This document shows, one piece after another, positions 25,610 through 34,768 of a stretch of 64,000 nucleotides of DNA. The stretch lies in NCBI GenBank assembly GCA_900545925.1, contig URAZ01000006.1, forward strand, positions 37,416 through 101,415, given 5' to 3'. Positions within the stretch are counted from its first letter, which is position 1, and each line of letters opens with the position of its first letter. The translations under genes were made by a program, and so were the position numbers. The stretch is from an uncultured Eubacteriales bacterium. GTDB taxonomy: Bacteria > Bacillota > Clostridia > Oscillospirales > Oscillospiraceae. Under the pieces are notes generated by a model. It did no database searches, was not told the DNA's origin, and saw only the letters and a program-made list of their open reading frames with translations.

Positions 25610-26521
25610 TTATTTTTCTTTTCCCGCGCCTTCCGGGGGCGTGGTGATGTGGACATGGTTGTTAATGTGGTCGATGCAGTAGCAGTAATAGCCGTTGCAC
25701 TTTGAGCAATAGCGGAATTCGAGGTTCGGATAATCCGTATCCGTCCGGCCGCAGACCGTGCATTTATGCCGGTAGGGCTTCTCGCCGGATTTGGAGCGGT
25801 AGGAGCCTGCCCAGTTGGGGTTCGGACGGGCATTTGAGGCGGTGGTGCGGTAATTCTTCCGCTGCCGGTAGCGAAGTGCGTCGGGCAGGATGTTCTTGAT
25901 ATCGCTGCCGAAGAAGAGGAAATAGTTCAAAAGCGGCACGACGGGCAGCAGCCAATAGAACGAGAGGAACGAGGCCGCTTGCAGATACGAGAACACGTTC
26001 AGCGCCGTAAAGCCGAGATAGACCCACGCCATGTATTTCATTTTAATGGGGATGAAGAAAAACAGCAGCACCTTTGCCTCCGGCGCGATGGTCGCCACGG
26101 CAAGAAACAGACTGAGGTTCAGCGCGGACGCGTCAGCTCCGGAGCCCAGCAGCAGCGCGGCCAGATCGGTCAGCACAAGGCCTGCGAGATAATAAAGGTT
26201 GAAGCGGAACGTGCCCCAGTAGCTTTCCAGGATTTTGCCGAACTGATAATAGCAGAACAGCGAAACGGCAGCCAGAAGCAGCCCAACTCCGCCGACGTCA
26301 TTTAGATAGGTAAAGATGTACGAAAACAGCCGCCAGACCTGTCCGCGCAGAATGGCGGAGCGGCTGAAGCAGAGATAGCTGTAGACGATGTTGCTGGGGT
26401 CGATACGCGAGAGCATATAGACCGCCAGATTTCCAATGGCAATGACGAGCATGAGATTCGGAATGCCCTTGCCCCGGTTTTTGAGGCAGAAGCGTTCAAA
26501 CCGTCTGCGAAGATCCTTCAT
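25610..26521 (-). CDS. rhomboid/derlin-like membrane protein with C-terminal zinc ribbon
   Basis: 303 aa. About six membrane helices with rhomboid-like loop GQVWRLFSYIFTY and FGKILESYWGTFR. The protease GxSG serine motif is absent (the region reads LNLSLFLAVATIAP), so this looks like a pseudoprotease in the derlin style. The last 50 residues carry CTVCGRTD, CSKC and CYCIDHINNHVH, a likely zinc-binding module. Start MKDLRRRF chosen, nine bases after AGGAGG; a GTG nine bases upstream overlaps the SD. Confidence 0.75.
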   Translation of the reverse strand: MKDLRRRFERFCLKNRGKGIPNLMLVIAIGNLAVYMLSRIDPSNIVYSYLCFSRSAILRGQVWRLFSYIFTYLNDVGGVGLLLAAVSLFCYYQFGKILESYWGTFRFNLYYLAGLVLTDLAALLLGSGADASALNLSLFLAVATIAPEAKVLLFFFIPIKMKYMAWVYLGFTALNVFSYLQAASFLSFYWLLPVVPLLNYFLFFGSDIKNILPDALRYRQRKNYRTTASNARPNPNWAGSYRSKSGEKPYRHKCTVCGRTDTDYPNLEFRYCSKCNGYYCYCIDHINNHVHITTPPEGAGKEK

Positions 26522-26670
26522 AGCGTTCACCCTCCTGATGTTCAGGTTTCATCATACCGGCTTCGGTCGGAAAAATCTACCCTGCAAATGTAAACATTCT
26601 GTTCTTCTGGAGTATAGGCGCGTTTGACGCGGGATAAACAGAGGAATTTGCCGAAAGAAAAACTTTTCTC

Positions 26671-26698
26671 TTGACTTTTTCAGCGGTTTTTGTATAAT
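26671..26698 (+). promoter_or_regulatory. metK promoter
   Basis: TTGACT (26671-26676), 16-base spacer, TATAAT (26693-26698), directly upstream of the SAM riboswitch. Confidence 0.88.
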
Positions 26699-26715
26699 CA
26701 GGGTACAACTGAACA

Positions 26716-26856
26716 GCCTTATCAAGAGTGGTGGAGGGAACGGCCCTATGAAACCCGGCAACCTGCTGCACAGCAAGGTGCCAAATCCGGCGAAGGAATC
26801 GAAAGATGAGGGAGAGAACCGTATATCGTTCTGCCCCTCGGGCAGGGCGCTTTTTT
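26716..26856 (+). ncRNA. SAM-I (S-box) riboswitch with terminator
   Basis: CTTATCAAGAG at 26718, GGTGGAGGGAACGGCCC, AAACCCGGCAACC, AAGGTGCCAAATCC and GATGAGGGAGAG are the conserved S-box blocks in order (aptamer about 26716-26818). The expression platform is a short CTGCCC/GGGCAG hairpin (26831-26845) with TTTTTT at 26851-26856. SAM binding should terminate metK transcription. Confidence 0.96.
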
Positions 26857-26877
26857 ATGCCCGGAAAGGAATCAGAT

Positions 26878-28038
<1,161 letters not shown>

Positions 28039-28089
28039 AAAATAGGATATAGTATCCTTGTATGTTTGCATACAAAGGAGCGAAAAAGC

Positions 28090-29292
28090 ATGAAAAAAAT
28101 CGAGATCATGGGCTGCGGCTATATCGGCCTCCCCACCGCCATCACATTTACGCTGGCGGGCTATGAGGTCTGCGGCTTCGACGTGAAGGATACCGTCGTG
28201 GACACGCTGAACGCGGGCCATATCCATATTGTAGAACCCGGCTTACAGGACGCCATGACGAAGGCCATGGCAACCGGCCGCCTGCACTTTACGACAAAGC
28301 CGGAGCCGGCTGACGTCTTTATCATCTGCGTCCAGACGCCCTACCGCGAGACGGAGGAGCACAAGCGCGTGTCCGACATGCGCTTTGTTGAATCCGCCGC
28401 AAGGGAGGTCGGCTCTGTTCTGCGCGCGGGGAATCTCTGCGTGCTCGAATCCACCTCGCCTCCCTACTCCACGCGCATGGTGGAGAAGATTGTCTCTGAG
28501 GTGTCCGGCCTTGCACCGGAGCAGTTTATGACAGCGCACTGCCCGGAGCGCATCATCCCCGGCCGGATGCTCATTGAACTGCGCGAGAATGACCGCATCA
28601 TCGGCTCGAACCGTCCGGAATCGGCGCAATTCGCCAAGGAAATCTATGAAAAGGTCGTCACCGGCGGCACGATCCGCCTGACGGATGATCTGACTGCCGA
28701 GATGTGCAAGCTGACGGAAAACACGTTCCGCGATATCAACATCGCCTATGCCAACGAACTCAGCAAAGTCTGTGACCGGCTCGGCATCGACGTGTTCAAA
28801 TTGATTGAACTTGCCAACTGCCACCCCAGAGTGAACGTGCATTCGCCCGGTGTCGGTGTCGGCGGACACTGCATCGCGGTTGATCCGTGGTTCATCCATG
28901 AGAAGTTCGAGGATATTACGCCGCTCATCTACGAGGCGCGTCTTGTCAACGATGGCAAGCCCGCCTGGACGGCGGACCGCATCGCGCGCGACGTGAAGCC
29001 CGGCGCAAAAATTGCCGTGCTCGGCATGAGTTTCAAAGCCAACATTGACGATACGCGCGAAAGCCCGTCCGTCCTGTTTGCGAACATCCTGAAAGCGCGC
29101 GGCTATGAGGTTCTTGCCTGTGAGCCGTATATTCGGGGCGATGTGGCGGGATACCATAATTATTCTCTTGCCGAAGCCATGGCGCAGTGCGATTATGCCG
29201 TCATTACGCTCATGCACAATATCTTTAAAGAGAACAAAGCACTTATCGCCTCCAAGCCGTATTATGACTGTGTTGGCTTGATGGAGAAATAA
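28090..29292 (+). CDS. wecC: UDP-N-acetyl-D-mannosamine dehydrogenase-like nucleotide-sugar dehydrogenase
   Basis: 400 aa. NAD-binding GCGYIGLPTA at the start, TPYRETEEHKR, LESTSPP, NDRIIGSN, catalytic region VGVGGHCIAVDPWF with the active Cys and the C-terminal GMSFKANIDDTRESPS. Oxidises UDP-ManNAc (or UDP-GlcNAc) to the uronic acid for surface polysaccharide. AAAGGAG upstream; a small TTGTATG/CATACAA hairpin sits just before it. No other glycan gene is nearby, which is unusual for this function. Confidence 0.88.
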   Translation: MKKIEIMGCGYIGLPTAITFTLAGYEVCGFDVKDTVVDTLNAGHIHIVEPGLQDAMTKAMATGRLHFTTKPEPADVFIICVQTPYRETEEHKRVSDMRFVESAAREVGSVLRAGNLCVLESTSPPYSTRMVEKIVSEVSGLAPEQFMTAHCPERIIPGRMLIELRENDRIIGSNRPESAQFAKEIYEKVVTGGTIRLTDDLTAEMCKLTENTFRDINIAYANELSKVCDRLGIDVFKLIELANCHPRVNVHSPGVGVGGHCIAVDPWFIHEKFEDITPLIYEARLVNDGKPAWTADRIARDVKPGAKIAVLGMSFKANIDDTRESPSVLFANILKARGYEVLACEPYIRGDVAGYHNYSLAEAMAQCDYAVITLMHNIFKENKALIASKPYYDCVGLMEK

Positions 29293-29308
29293 GCGAATCG
29301 TTCAGAGA

Positions 29309-29345
29309 AAACCGAGGGGGCTGAAAACAGCCGCCTCGGTTTTTT
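29309..29345 (+). terminator. terminator of wecC
   Basis: ACCGAGG (29311-29317) pairs with CCTCGGT (29334-29340) around an inner GGCTG/CAGCC stem, followed by TTTTT. Confidence 0.9.
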
Positions 29346-29360
29346 GCTGCGGAGAAAAGA

Positions 29361-29396
29361 CAAAACCGCCCGGCTCCAGAAATGGAGCCGGGCGGT
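29361..29396 (-). terminator. terminator of metQ
   Basis: Fourteen-base perfect stem (29365-29378 with 29383-29396) followed on minus by TTTGTCTTTT. Confidence 0.92.
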
Positions 29397-29408
29397 AGAG
29401 CAGAAAAC

Positions 29409-30284
29409 TCAGAAGATCGCAACGACAGCGCCGTTGTAGGTCTTTTCAATATACTCCTTCACAGCGTCGGACTGGAGCGCCTTGACAAGCGCCTGGATCT
29501 TGGCGCTGCTTTCTTCGCCTGCGCGGCAGGCGACGATGTTGGCGTAGGTCTGTGCGGCGTCGCCGGAAGCGTCTTCAATGGCAAGCGCATCAGAGGCATG
29601 GAGGCCAGCCTGCAGCGCGTAGTTGCCGTTGATAACAGCGACCGTACCGGGGTTGGAGTTGGCCAGCTGTGCGGGGACGGTATCGGCCTGCAGCGGCTGT
29701 ACGTCATGGCCCTTCGCATCAACGATATCCAGCGTGGTCACGCCCTTTTCAGCGGAGGCGTCGGCGGGCAGTTCAATGAGGCCTTCCTGTGCCAGCAGAA
29801 GCAGCGCGCGCGTCTCGTTGGAGTCGTCAGCCGGGATCAGGATGGTTGCGTCAGCGGCAATGTCCGCAACAGAGGAAACACCATTGCCGTAGAGGCCGAA
29901 CGGCTCATAGTGGATCTTGGCAGCAGCGACGAGATCCGTGCCGTTGGAAGCGTTGAAGCTGTTCAGATACGGGGTGTGCTGGAAGTAGTTCGCATCGAGC
30001 GAGCCGTCAGCCAAGGACTGGTTAGGCAGCACATAGTCGTCGTAGATCACGATCTGGAGGTCATAGCCCTCGGCAGCCAGCGTGTCCTTAACCTGCTCGA
30101 GAATTTCAGCGTGCGGAGTGGAGGAAGCGCCAACCTTCAGCACCTCAAGCTTGCCATCGGTGGAAGCAGCAGGATCGGTGGAGGCGGGGGTGTCGTTGGA
30201 AGCGGTCTCACTCTTGGAAGCGCAGCCGGCAAGCGCGGCGACGAGCAGCAGGGCGGAAAGAACGATTGCAAGTACCTTTTTCAT
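29409..30284 (-). CDS. metQ: methionine ABC transporter substrate-binding lipoprotein
   Basis: 291 aa NlpA/MetQ family. Lipoprotein signal peptide with LAGC lipobox (Cys at about residue 21), a Ser/Thr/Ala/Asp-rich linker, then the binding domain with VGASSTPHAEILEQV, DYVLPNQSLADGSLDANYFQH and AVINGNYAL. Binds methionine outside the membrane for MetNI. Last gene of metN-metI-metQ, separated from metI by 152 bp that hold a small ORF and hairpin. Confidence 0.96.
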   Translation of the reverse strand: MKKVLAIVLSALLLVAALAGCASKSETASNDTPASTDPAASTDGKLEVLKVGASSTPHAEILEQVKDTLAAEGYDLQIVIYDDYVLPNQSLADGSLDANYFQHTPYLNSFNASNGTDLVAAAKIHYEPFGLYGNGVSSVADIAADATILIPADDSNETRALLLLAQEGLIELPADASAEKGVTTLDIVDAKGHDVQPLQADTVPAQLANSNPGTVAVINGNYALQAGLHASDALAIEDASGDAAQTYANIVACRAGEESSAKIQALVKALQSDAVKEYIEKTYNGAVVAIF

Positions 30285-30356
30285 GACAAAATCTCCTTTT
30301 GTTATTTTTAGAAGTTTGAAAGAGTCAGTTCGTTTTTAACGTGCGGATGGCTTCGG

Positions 30357-30413
30357 TCACATTCGTCCGCATCGCCAGTTGATGCGGAGCAGCCGCTCAA
30401 AAATCAATCTCAT
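30357..30413 (-). CDS. 18-aa mini-ORF between metI and metQ
   Basis: MRLIFERLLRINWRCGRM, stop TGA. A strong SD (AAAGGAG) lies seven bases upstream. Codons 9-17 coincide with a CCGCATC/GATGCGG inverted repeat (30367-30387), so translation would open that hairpin. The Arg-rich LLRINWRCGR core and the terminal Cys and Met are notable in a sulfur-amino-acid operon. It may be a regulatory peptide adjusting metQ expression. No homologue known to me. Confidence 0.5.
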   Translation of the reverse strand: MRLIFERLLRINWRCGRM

Positions 30414-30425
30414 GGAAAACTCCTT

Positions 30426-30436
30426 TCAGCGGTTAC
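30426..30436 (-). repeat. solitary 11-base end of the GTAACCG element
   Basis: GTAACCGCTGA on minus, identical to the terminal repeat of the element at 20001-20160, placed directly after the metI stop codon and running into the SD of the mini-ORF. Confidence 0.5.
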
Positions 30437-31114
30437 TCAGCGGGCGCGCTTGTCGGTCTTGCGGACGACGGTCGTGCCGACAATCTGAATCAGCTGGACG
30501 ATCACAACAATCAGCAGCACGCAGACCCAGACGACCAGCTTCTGGCTTCTCTGGTGGCCGTGGATGATGGCAATCTGTCCAAGACCCGTGCCGCCCAGCG
30601 TCGCGGCAAGCGCCGTGTAGCTGAGGATGGTGACGGTTGAAATGACGCAGCCGGAGATGAGCGAGGGCTTTGCCTCGGGCAGCAGCACATGCCAGATGAT
30701 CTGAAAATTTGTGCAGCCCATTGCCTGTGCTGCCTCAATCACGCCTGCGGGAACCTCTTTCAAGGAGGATTCGACCATGCGCGCCACATACGGCGCAGCA
30801 GCAATGATCAGCGTGACGATGACCGCGCCGTTGCCGGTCGAGGTGCCGAGCAGCAGCTTTGCCGCCGGGATCATAGCGACCATGAGAATGACCGCCGGGA
30901 TGGAACGGAAGAAGTTTACGATGAAACCGAGCACGGTGTTGACGCACTTATTGGGGTGCAGGCCATCCTTGTCTGTCGCCCAGAGGATGACGCCCAGCGG
31001 CAGGCCGATGAGATACGCGAAAATCGTCGTGAGAGCGGTCATGTAAATCGTCTGCCAGATGCCAAGCTGGATAATATTGTTGTCCCACAGCTTTACGAAA
31101 TATTCGGTAGCCAT
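30437..31114 (-). CDS. metI: methionine ABC transporter permease
   Basis: 225 aa with five hydrophobic helices and the family EAA-type loop (AAQAMGCTNFQIIWHVLLPEA). Inner-membrane channel partner of MetN and MetQ. Starts immediately after the metN stop with no gap, so translation is coupled. Confidence 0.95.
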   Translation of the reverse strand: MATEYFVKLWDNNIIQLGIWQTIYMTALTTIFAYLIGLPLGVILWATDKDGLHPNKCVNTVLGFIVNFFRSIPAVILMVAMIPAAKLLLGTSTGNGAVIVTLIIAAAPYVARMVESSLKEVPAGVIEAAQAMGCTNFQIIWHVLLPEAKPSLISGCVISTVTILSYTALAATLGGTGLGQIAIIHGHQRSQKLVVWVCVLLIVVIVQLIQIVGTTVVRKTDKRAR

Positions 31115-32107
31115 TTACCGCTCCTCCTTCCACGTCAGGCCGCTGTTTTTCAGCCAGCTGACGACCTTTTCTGCATCGTGCTCGTCGTTCGGCAGTTCGA
31201 GAATCATATGGCCGTAAGCCGCGCCTTCGACGGATTTCGTATCGGCAAACAGCACATTCACAGGCACGCGGCAAGCCAGGATCATTTCGGAAATGACGGG
31301 CTTCTGCGTATCCTCGCCGTTGAAGATCAAGCGCAGCTTCCGGCCGCCGGTCGTGGGATCGAGCACCGGGCGCTCCTGCGGAAGCACGAGCTCACGCGCG
31401 ATATCAGACTTGGGATTCGTAAAGACGTCTGCCACGCGGCCTTCTTCGGCGATACAGCTTTTGTCAATGACAGCCACGCGGTCGCAGATCTGGTCGATGA
31501 CCTTCATCTCGTGTGTAATGACGATGATCGTCACGCCGAGAGACTTGTTGATCTCGCGCAGCAGTTCGAGAATGGAGCGCGTTGTGTTGGGGTCAAGGGC
31601 GCTGGTCGCTTCGTCGCACAGCAGATATCGGGGATTGGTTGCCAGTGCGCGGGCGATGGCAACGCGCTGCTTTTGTCCGCCGGAAAGCTGCGAGGGGAAG
31701 CTTGCAGCCTTGTCAGCAAGGCCCACGACCTTCAGAAGTTCCTCCGCGCGCTTCTTTGCCTCCGCCTTCGGCGTACCGGAGATCTCAAGCGGGAAGCAGA
31801 CGTTGCGCAGAACCGTGCGCTGCTCAAGCAAATTGAAGCTTTGGAAGATCATACCGATCTGACGGCGAACCTGCAGAAGTTCCTTCTGGCTGAGCGTCGT
31901 CAGATTCCGACCGTCTACCCAGACCTCTCCGGAGGTCGGGCGCTCGAGCAGGTTGATGCAGCGCACAAGCGTCGATTTGCCCGCTCCGGACAGGCCGATA
32001 ATGCCGAAAATCTCGCCGTCCGCGATAGTCAGATTCACATCCTTCAGCGCTTCCACGCTGCCGGAGGCCGAGGAATAGATTTTGCCGAGGTGTTTCAGCT
32101 CGATCAT
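31115..32107 (-). CDS. metN: methionine ABC transporter ATP-binding protein
   Basis: 330 aa. Walker A GLSGAGKST, signature LSGGQKQRVAIARAL, Walker B LLCDEATSALD, H-loop ITHEM. The last 90 residues form the C-terminal NIL (ACT-like) domain that binds methionine and inhibits uptake when internal methionine is high. First structural gene of metNIQ. It lies downstream of a 276-bp leader containing a Met-rich ORF and terminator instead of an S-box or T-box. Confidence 0.96.
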   Translation of the reverse strand: MIELKHLGKIYSSASGSVEALKDVNLTIADGEIFGIIGLSGAGKSTLVRCINLLERPTSGEVWVDGRNLTTLSQKELLQVRRQIGMIFQSFNLLEQRTVLRNVCFPLEISGTPKAEAKKRAEELLKVVGLADKAASFPSQLSGGQKQRVAIARALATNPRYLLCDEATSALDPNTTRSILELLREINKSLGVTIIVITHEMKVIDQICDRVAVIDKSCIAEEGRVADVFTNPKSDIARELVLPQERPVLDPTTGGRKLRLIFNGEDTQKPVISEMILACRVPVNVLFADTKSVEGAAYGHMILELPNDEHDAEKVVSWLKNSGLTWKEER

Positions 32108-32150
32108 GGGAAATCCCCTTCCACAGTGTTTTAATAGGTTTTCTGAGACA

Positions 32151-32189
32151 AATAAAAAGAGCCGGGAAACTCACATCGTTTCTCAGCTC
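32151..32189 (-). terminator. attenuator terminator upstream of metN
   Basis: On minus a 12-base stem (32178-32189 with 32159-32170, one wobble, one mismatch), 7-base loop, then TTTTTATT. It lies between the leader peptide gene and metN. Its 5' arm (32183-32189) can alternatively pair with 32237-32243 in the leader ORF. Confidence 0.85.
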
Positions 32190-32222
32190 CGGAATTGGCG
32201 GATTGTCTGCCAATATGGAAAT

Positions 32223-32321
32223 TTATGAAACAAAGCGAGCCGATTTTTGGGTACGCGAAAACATGCACATGCGGCGCATGCACATGGGCATCATCATAGC
32301 GGTCGTAAACAGCTTTTTCAT
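32223..32321 (-). CDS. methionine-rich leader peptide of metNIQ (32 aa)
   Basis: Begins MKKLFTTAMMMPMCM. Met occupies positions 1, 9, 10, 11, 13, 15, 18 and 20, with Cys at 14 and 19; the last 12 residues have none. AGGAG lies ten bases upstream, and a fully consensus promoter drives it. Codons 27-28 contain a 7-mer (32237-32243) complementary to the 5' arm of the downstream terminator. A ribosome stalled at the Met codons would leave that segment free to form an antiterminator; one reaching the stop would cover it. This is the layout of a classical amino-acid attenuator. Inference from sequence only. Confidence 0.8.
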   Translation of the reverse strand: MKKLFTTAMMMPMCMRRMCMFSRTQKSARFVS

Positions 32322-32354
32322 CGCGTGTCGGCTCCTTTCCTGATTTCTGGAGCC

Positions 32355-32383
32355 ATTATATACAGCGGGTCAGAAAATGTCAA
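32355..32383 (-). promoter_or_regulatory. consensus promoter of the metNIQ leader
   Basis: TTGACA (32378-32383), 17-base spacer, TATAAT (32355-32360): a perfect sigma-A promoter, which points to control after initiation. Confidence 0.93.
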
Positions 32384-32488
32384 TGGCAGATTCGCCCCAA
32401 AAATCCGGCTTTCTGCATTGAATTTTTGTCAGTCTGTCGAAAAGCCCGGATATATGCCTGCTCCATAGGGGCAAATTCACACGCACGA

Positions 32489-32651
32489 AAGGCTCCCCTT
32501 GGGCACAAGGGGAGCTGGCCCAACGGGCCTGAGGGGATTCGAACGCTGCAAATTTCGGAGAACTCTGAACTTTGCAACAAATCCCCTCCGTCATTTTCTT
32601 CGAAAATGCCACCTCCCCTTACCGTGCGGGGCACGGCAAGAGGAGGCTTTT
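32489..32651 (+). repeat. repeat family R1, copy B
   Basis: Longer R1 form with an extra 5' hairpin (GGCTCCCCTT ... AAGGGGAGC). The small inner hairpin is CATTTTC/GAAAATG, a paired change relative to CATTTGC/GCAAATG in other copies. Lies between the metNIQ promoter and the 3' end of the following minus-strand gene. Confidence 0.8.
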
Positions 32652-32661
32652 CATCTGCACC

Positions 32662-33528
32662 TCAGCTGATCGATACAACAAATCGCCAGACCGGCTCTGC
32701 AAGGAAATAGCCGAGCGCGGCTGAGCAGACGTTGGCGCACAGGCCGCAGAGGAACGCACGGCGCTTTGACCGGCCCTTGAGTGCGGCGCGGTAGATAAAT
32801 GCCTCGAGCAGTGCAATCACCAACTCCGCCGGGATAAAGAGCATGAAATACCACGGCCCGACGCCGTTGTTGACGGCGAACAGCGCAAAATATCCGTGCA
32901 GCAGCCCCTGCGTCACAAGATTGACGAGCAGGAACGGCTTCCAGTTCTCTTTCAGCTTGAATCCGAACAGCAGCAGGACCACAAGTTCGATCAAAATCGT
33001 CGGCACAAACGTCGCGGCGAATTGCAGCAGATACCCTTCGGACTGCAGCGGCGGCTTCGCCGTCTTCGCCACCCAATCGACCGTGACAGAGGACTGGAGC
33101 GTCCTGCGTGTCAGTACGTCCGACAAAAACGTCTCGCCGGAGGCCGTGACGATCAGAATGCGGTATGTCTCTGGGACGCCGTAATAGCGGAAGCTGTGAT
33201 AATTCGTGGGTCCGGCAGGGTCGCCGGTGAGTTTCCCCCAGATCGGAGCGCCGGTTGTGCCCTCGGCGATGCAGGCGTGCCAGCCGTCAGGGATCGCGGC
33301 GCGGAATGCGGCTAGCAGCTCGGGGTCAAGATCGGTTTCATCCATGGCGAAGTCAGGGTCGTACTCGTATTCGCCCTCTGCAAGCAGGTCGAGATAATAC
33401 AGTTCTGACGGCGCGTGTTCCACGACGACGGTAAGCTGCGGCTTGGGGCCCATGTCGGCGAAAACCGCTGTGGTCAGCAGCAGAAGAACGACGAACAGGA
33501 GCGGGAGTCTGTGCAAGAAGCGTTTCAT
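32662..33528 (-). CDS. exported/membrane protein of unknown function, 288 aa
   Basis: Signal peptide at residues 1-24 (LLFVVLLLLTTAVFA), then about 130 residues of extracytoplasmic domain beginning DMGPKPQLTVVVEHAP, and four membrane helices in the C-terminal half. AAAGGAGGAACCC precedes ATG 33528. Similar signal-peptide plus four-helix proteins occur singly in gut Clostridia; I do not know a function. No membrane-protease or transporter motif seen. Confidence 0.75.
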   Translation of the reverse strand: MKRFLHRLPLLFVVLLLLTTAVFADMGPKPQLTVVVEHAPSELYYLDLLAEGEYEYDPDFAMDETDLDPELLAAFRAAIPDGWHACIAEGTTGAPIWGKLTGDPAGPTNYHSFRYYGVPETYRILIVTASGETFLSDVLTRRTLQSSVTVDWVAKTAKPPLQSEGYLLQFAATFVPTILIELVVLLLFGFKLKENWKPFLLVNLVTQGLLHGYFALFAVNNGVGPWYFMLFIPAELVIALLEAFIYRAALKGRSKRRAFLCGLCANVCSAALGYFLAEPVWRFVVSIS

Positions 33529-33553
33529 GGGTTCCTCCTTTGTAAAAGCAAGT

Positions 33554-34255
33554 TCAGGTAATGACGAATCCTCCATTGACGGGCAGGACCTGCCCAGTAA
33601 TAAACGCTGCATCTGCCAGATAGACCATCGCCCGCGCGATATCCTCCGGCGTGCCCAGCCGCTCGATGGGCGTCTGCTGCCGCAGGCTCTCCATGACGGC
33701 GGGGTCTACATGCGCGCACATGTCGGTCTGAATGACGCCCGGCGCGACGGCGTTCACGCGGATACCGGACGGCCCCAGTTCCTGCGCCAGCGCTTTGGTC
33801 AAAGCCAGAATCGCGCCCTTCGTCGCCGAATACGCTGCCTCGCACGACGCACCGACCTGTCCCCACATGGAACTGACGTTGAGGATGCAGCCGGACTGCT
33901 GCCGCAGCATATGGGGGAGGGCTGCGCGGATGCAGTAGAACGCGCCGTCCACGTTGACGGCGAACAGCCTGCGCCACCGCTCGGGCGTGATCACATTGAT
34001 GAGATCATAATCCGCGATCCCGGCGTTATTGATGAGGATATCCGTACCAGAAAGCTGCGCAAACGCAGCGTTCACCGCCGCCTCGTCCGACACATCGCAG
34101 CGGATAGCAAGCGCGCCCGTCTCCGCAGCGACGGCCGCCGCCTGTTCGGCTTCCTTTTCATAGAGAAATGCGACCTGATCGCCGCGCGCAGAAAACGCGC
34201 GCACGGCTGCGGCCCCGATGCCGCGTGAGCCGCCGGTGATGATGACATGCTTCAT
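33554..34255 (-). CDS. short-chain dehydrogenase/reductase (FabG-like)
   Basis: 233 aa Rossmann enzyme with TGGSRGIGAA, NNAGIADYDL, catalytic Ser/Tyr/Lys in NVSSMWGQ and AYSATKGA and APGVIQTDM. FabG-type NADPH reductase, though outside a fatty-acid gene cluster the substrate is open. Start MKHVIITGG preferred over an ATG 15 bases upstream, with GAGG nine bases before it. Confidence 0.88.
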   Translation of the reverse strand: MKHVIITGGSRGIGAAAVRAFSARGDQVAFLYEKEAEQAAAVAAETGALAIRCDVSDEAAVNAAFAQLSGTDILINNAGIADYDLINVITPERWRRLFAVNVDGAFYCIRAALPHMLRQQSGCILNVSSMWGQVGASCEAAYSATKGAILALTKALAQELGPSGIRVNAVAPGVIQTDMCAHVDPAVMESLRQQTPIERLGTPEDIARAMVYLADAAFITGQVLPVNGGFVIT

Positions 34256-34270
34256 ATTTTGATGCCTCAT

Positions 34271-34306
34271 AAAACGCCGCCCCGGCGCGGCAGACCGCGC
34301 TGGGGC
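34271..34306 (-). terminator. terminator after the S1-domain gene
   Basis: Twelve-base stem (34279-34290 with 34295-34306, one mismatch), followed on minus by GGCGTTTT just before the SDR gene. Confidence 0.8.
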
Positions 34307-34314
34307 GAATGACG

Positions 34315-34743
34315 TTATCTTCTTCTGGTTTTTGTTTTGTGGTCGGAATAGGCGCGGATGGAGGACATTTTGCTGTCGGACTCAGACATAAACTGTTTGA
34401 GCATATCGTCGAACGATTTCTGCTGCGGCGCGGACGGTTGCTGCCGGTTCGGCTGCGCCTGGCGCTGCTGTGCGCCGCCGCGCGGACGCTGGCTCTGCTG
34501 GCGCGTGGGCGCAGGCAGCGTGCGCTTGATGGAAAGATTGATCTTTCCATTGTCCAGTCCGATGACCATGACCTTGACGGTCTGACCCTCGGTCAGATAC
34601 TCGTGCAGATCGCTCACATAGGTGTGCGCGACCTCGGAAATGTGGACAAGTCCGGTCGTATTTGCGTCCAGCGTGACGAACGCGCCGAATTTTGTCAGAC
34701 TCTTGACGGTTCCTTCAACAATTTCTCCAACCTTCAACTGCAT
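34315..34743 (-). CDS. yabR: S1 RNA-binding domain protein (YabR-like)
   Basis: 142 aa. One S1 domain at residues 1-70 (GEIVEGTVKSLTKFGAFVTL, GLVHISEVAHTYV), then a Gln/Arg/Pro-rich low-complexity stretch and a short helical tail. It corresponds to B. subtilis YabR in both domain and position after divIC. General RNA-binding role; exact function unknown. Confidence 0.88.
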   Translation of the reverse strand: MQLKVGEIVEGTVKSLTKFGAFVTLDANTTGLVHISEVAHTYVSDLHEYLTEGQTVKVMVIGLDNGKINLSIKRTLPAPTRQQSQRPRGGAQQRQAQPNRQQPSAPQQKSFDDMLKQFMSESDSKMSSIRAYSDHKTKTRRR

Positions 34744-34768
34744 CTTTCTATCCTAATCCCCCATTTTG

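Noticed and set aside
32108..32383. S-box or T-box upstream of metN
   Set aside because: None of the S-box blocks or a T-box sequence is present; the region instead holds an ORF and one terminator.
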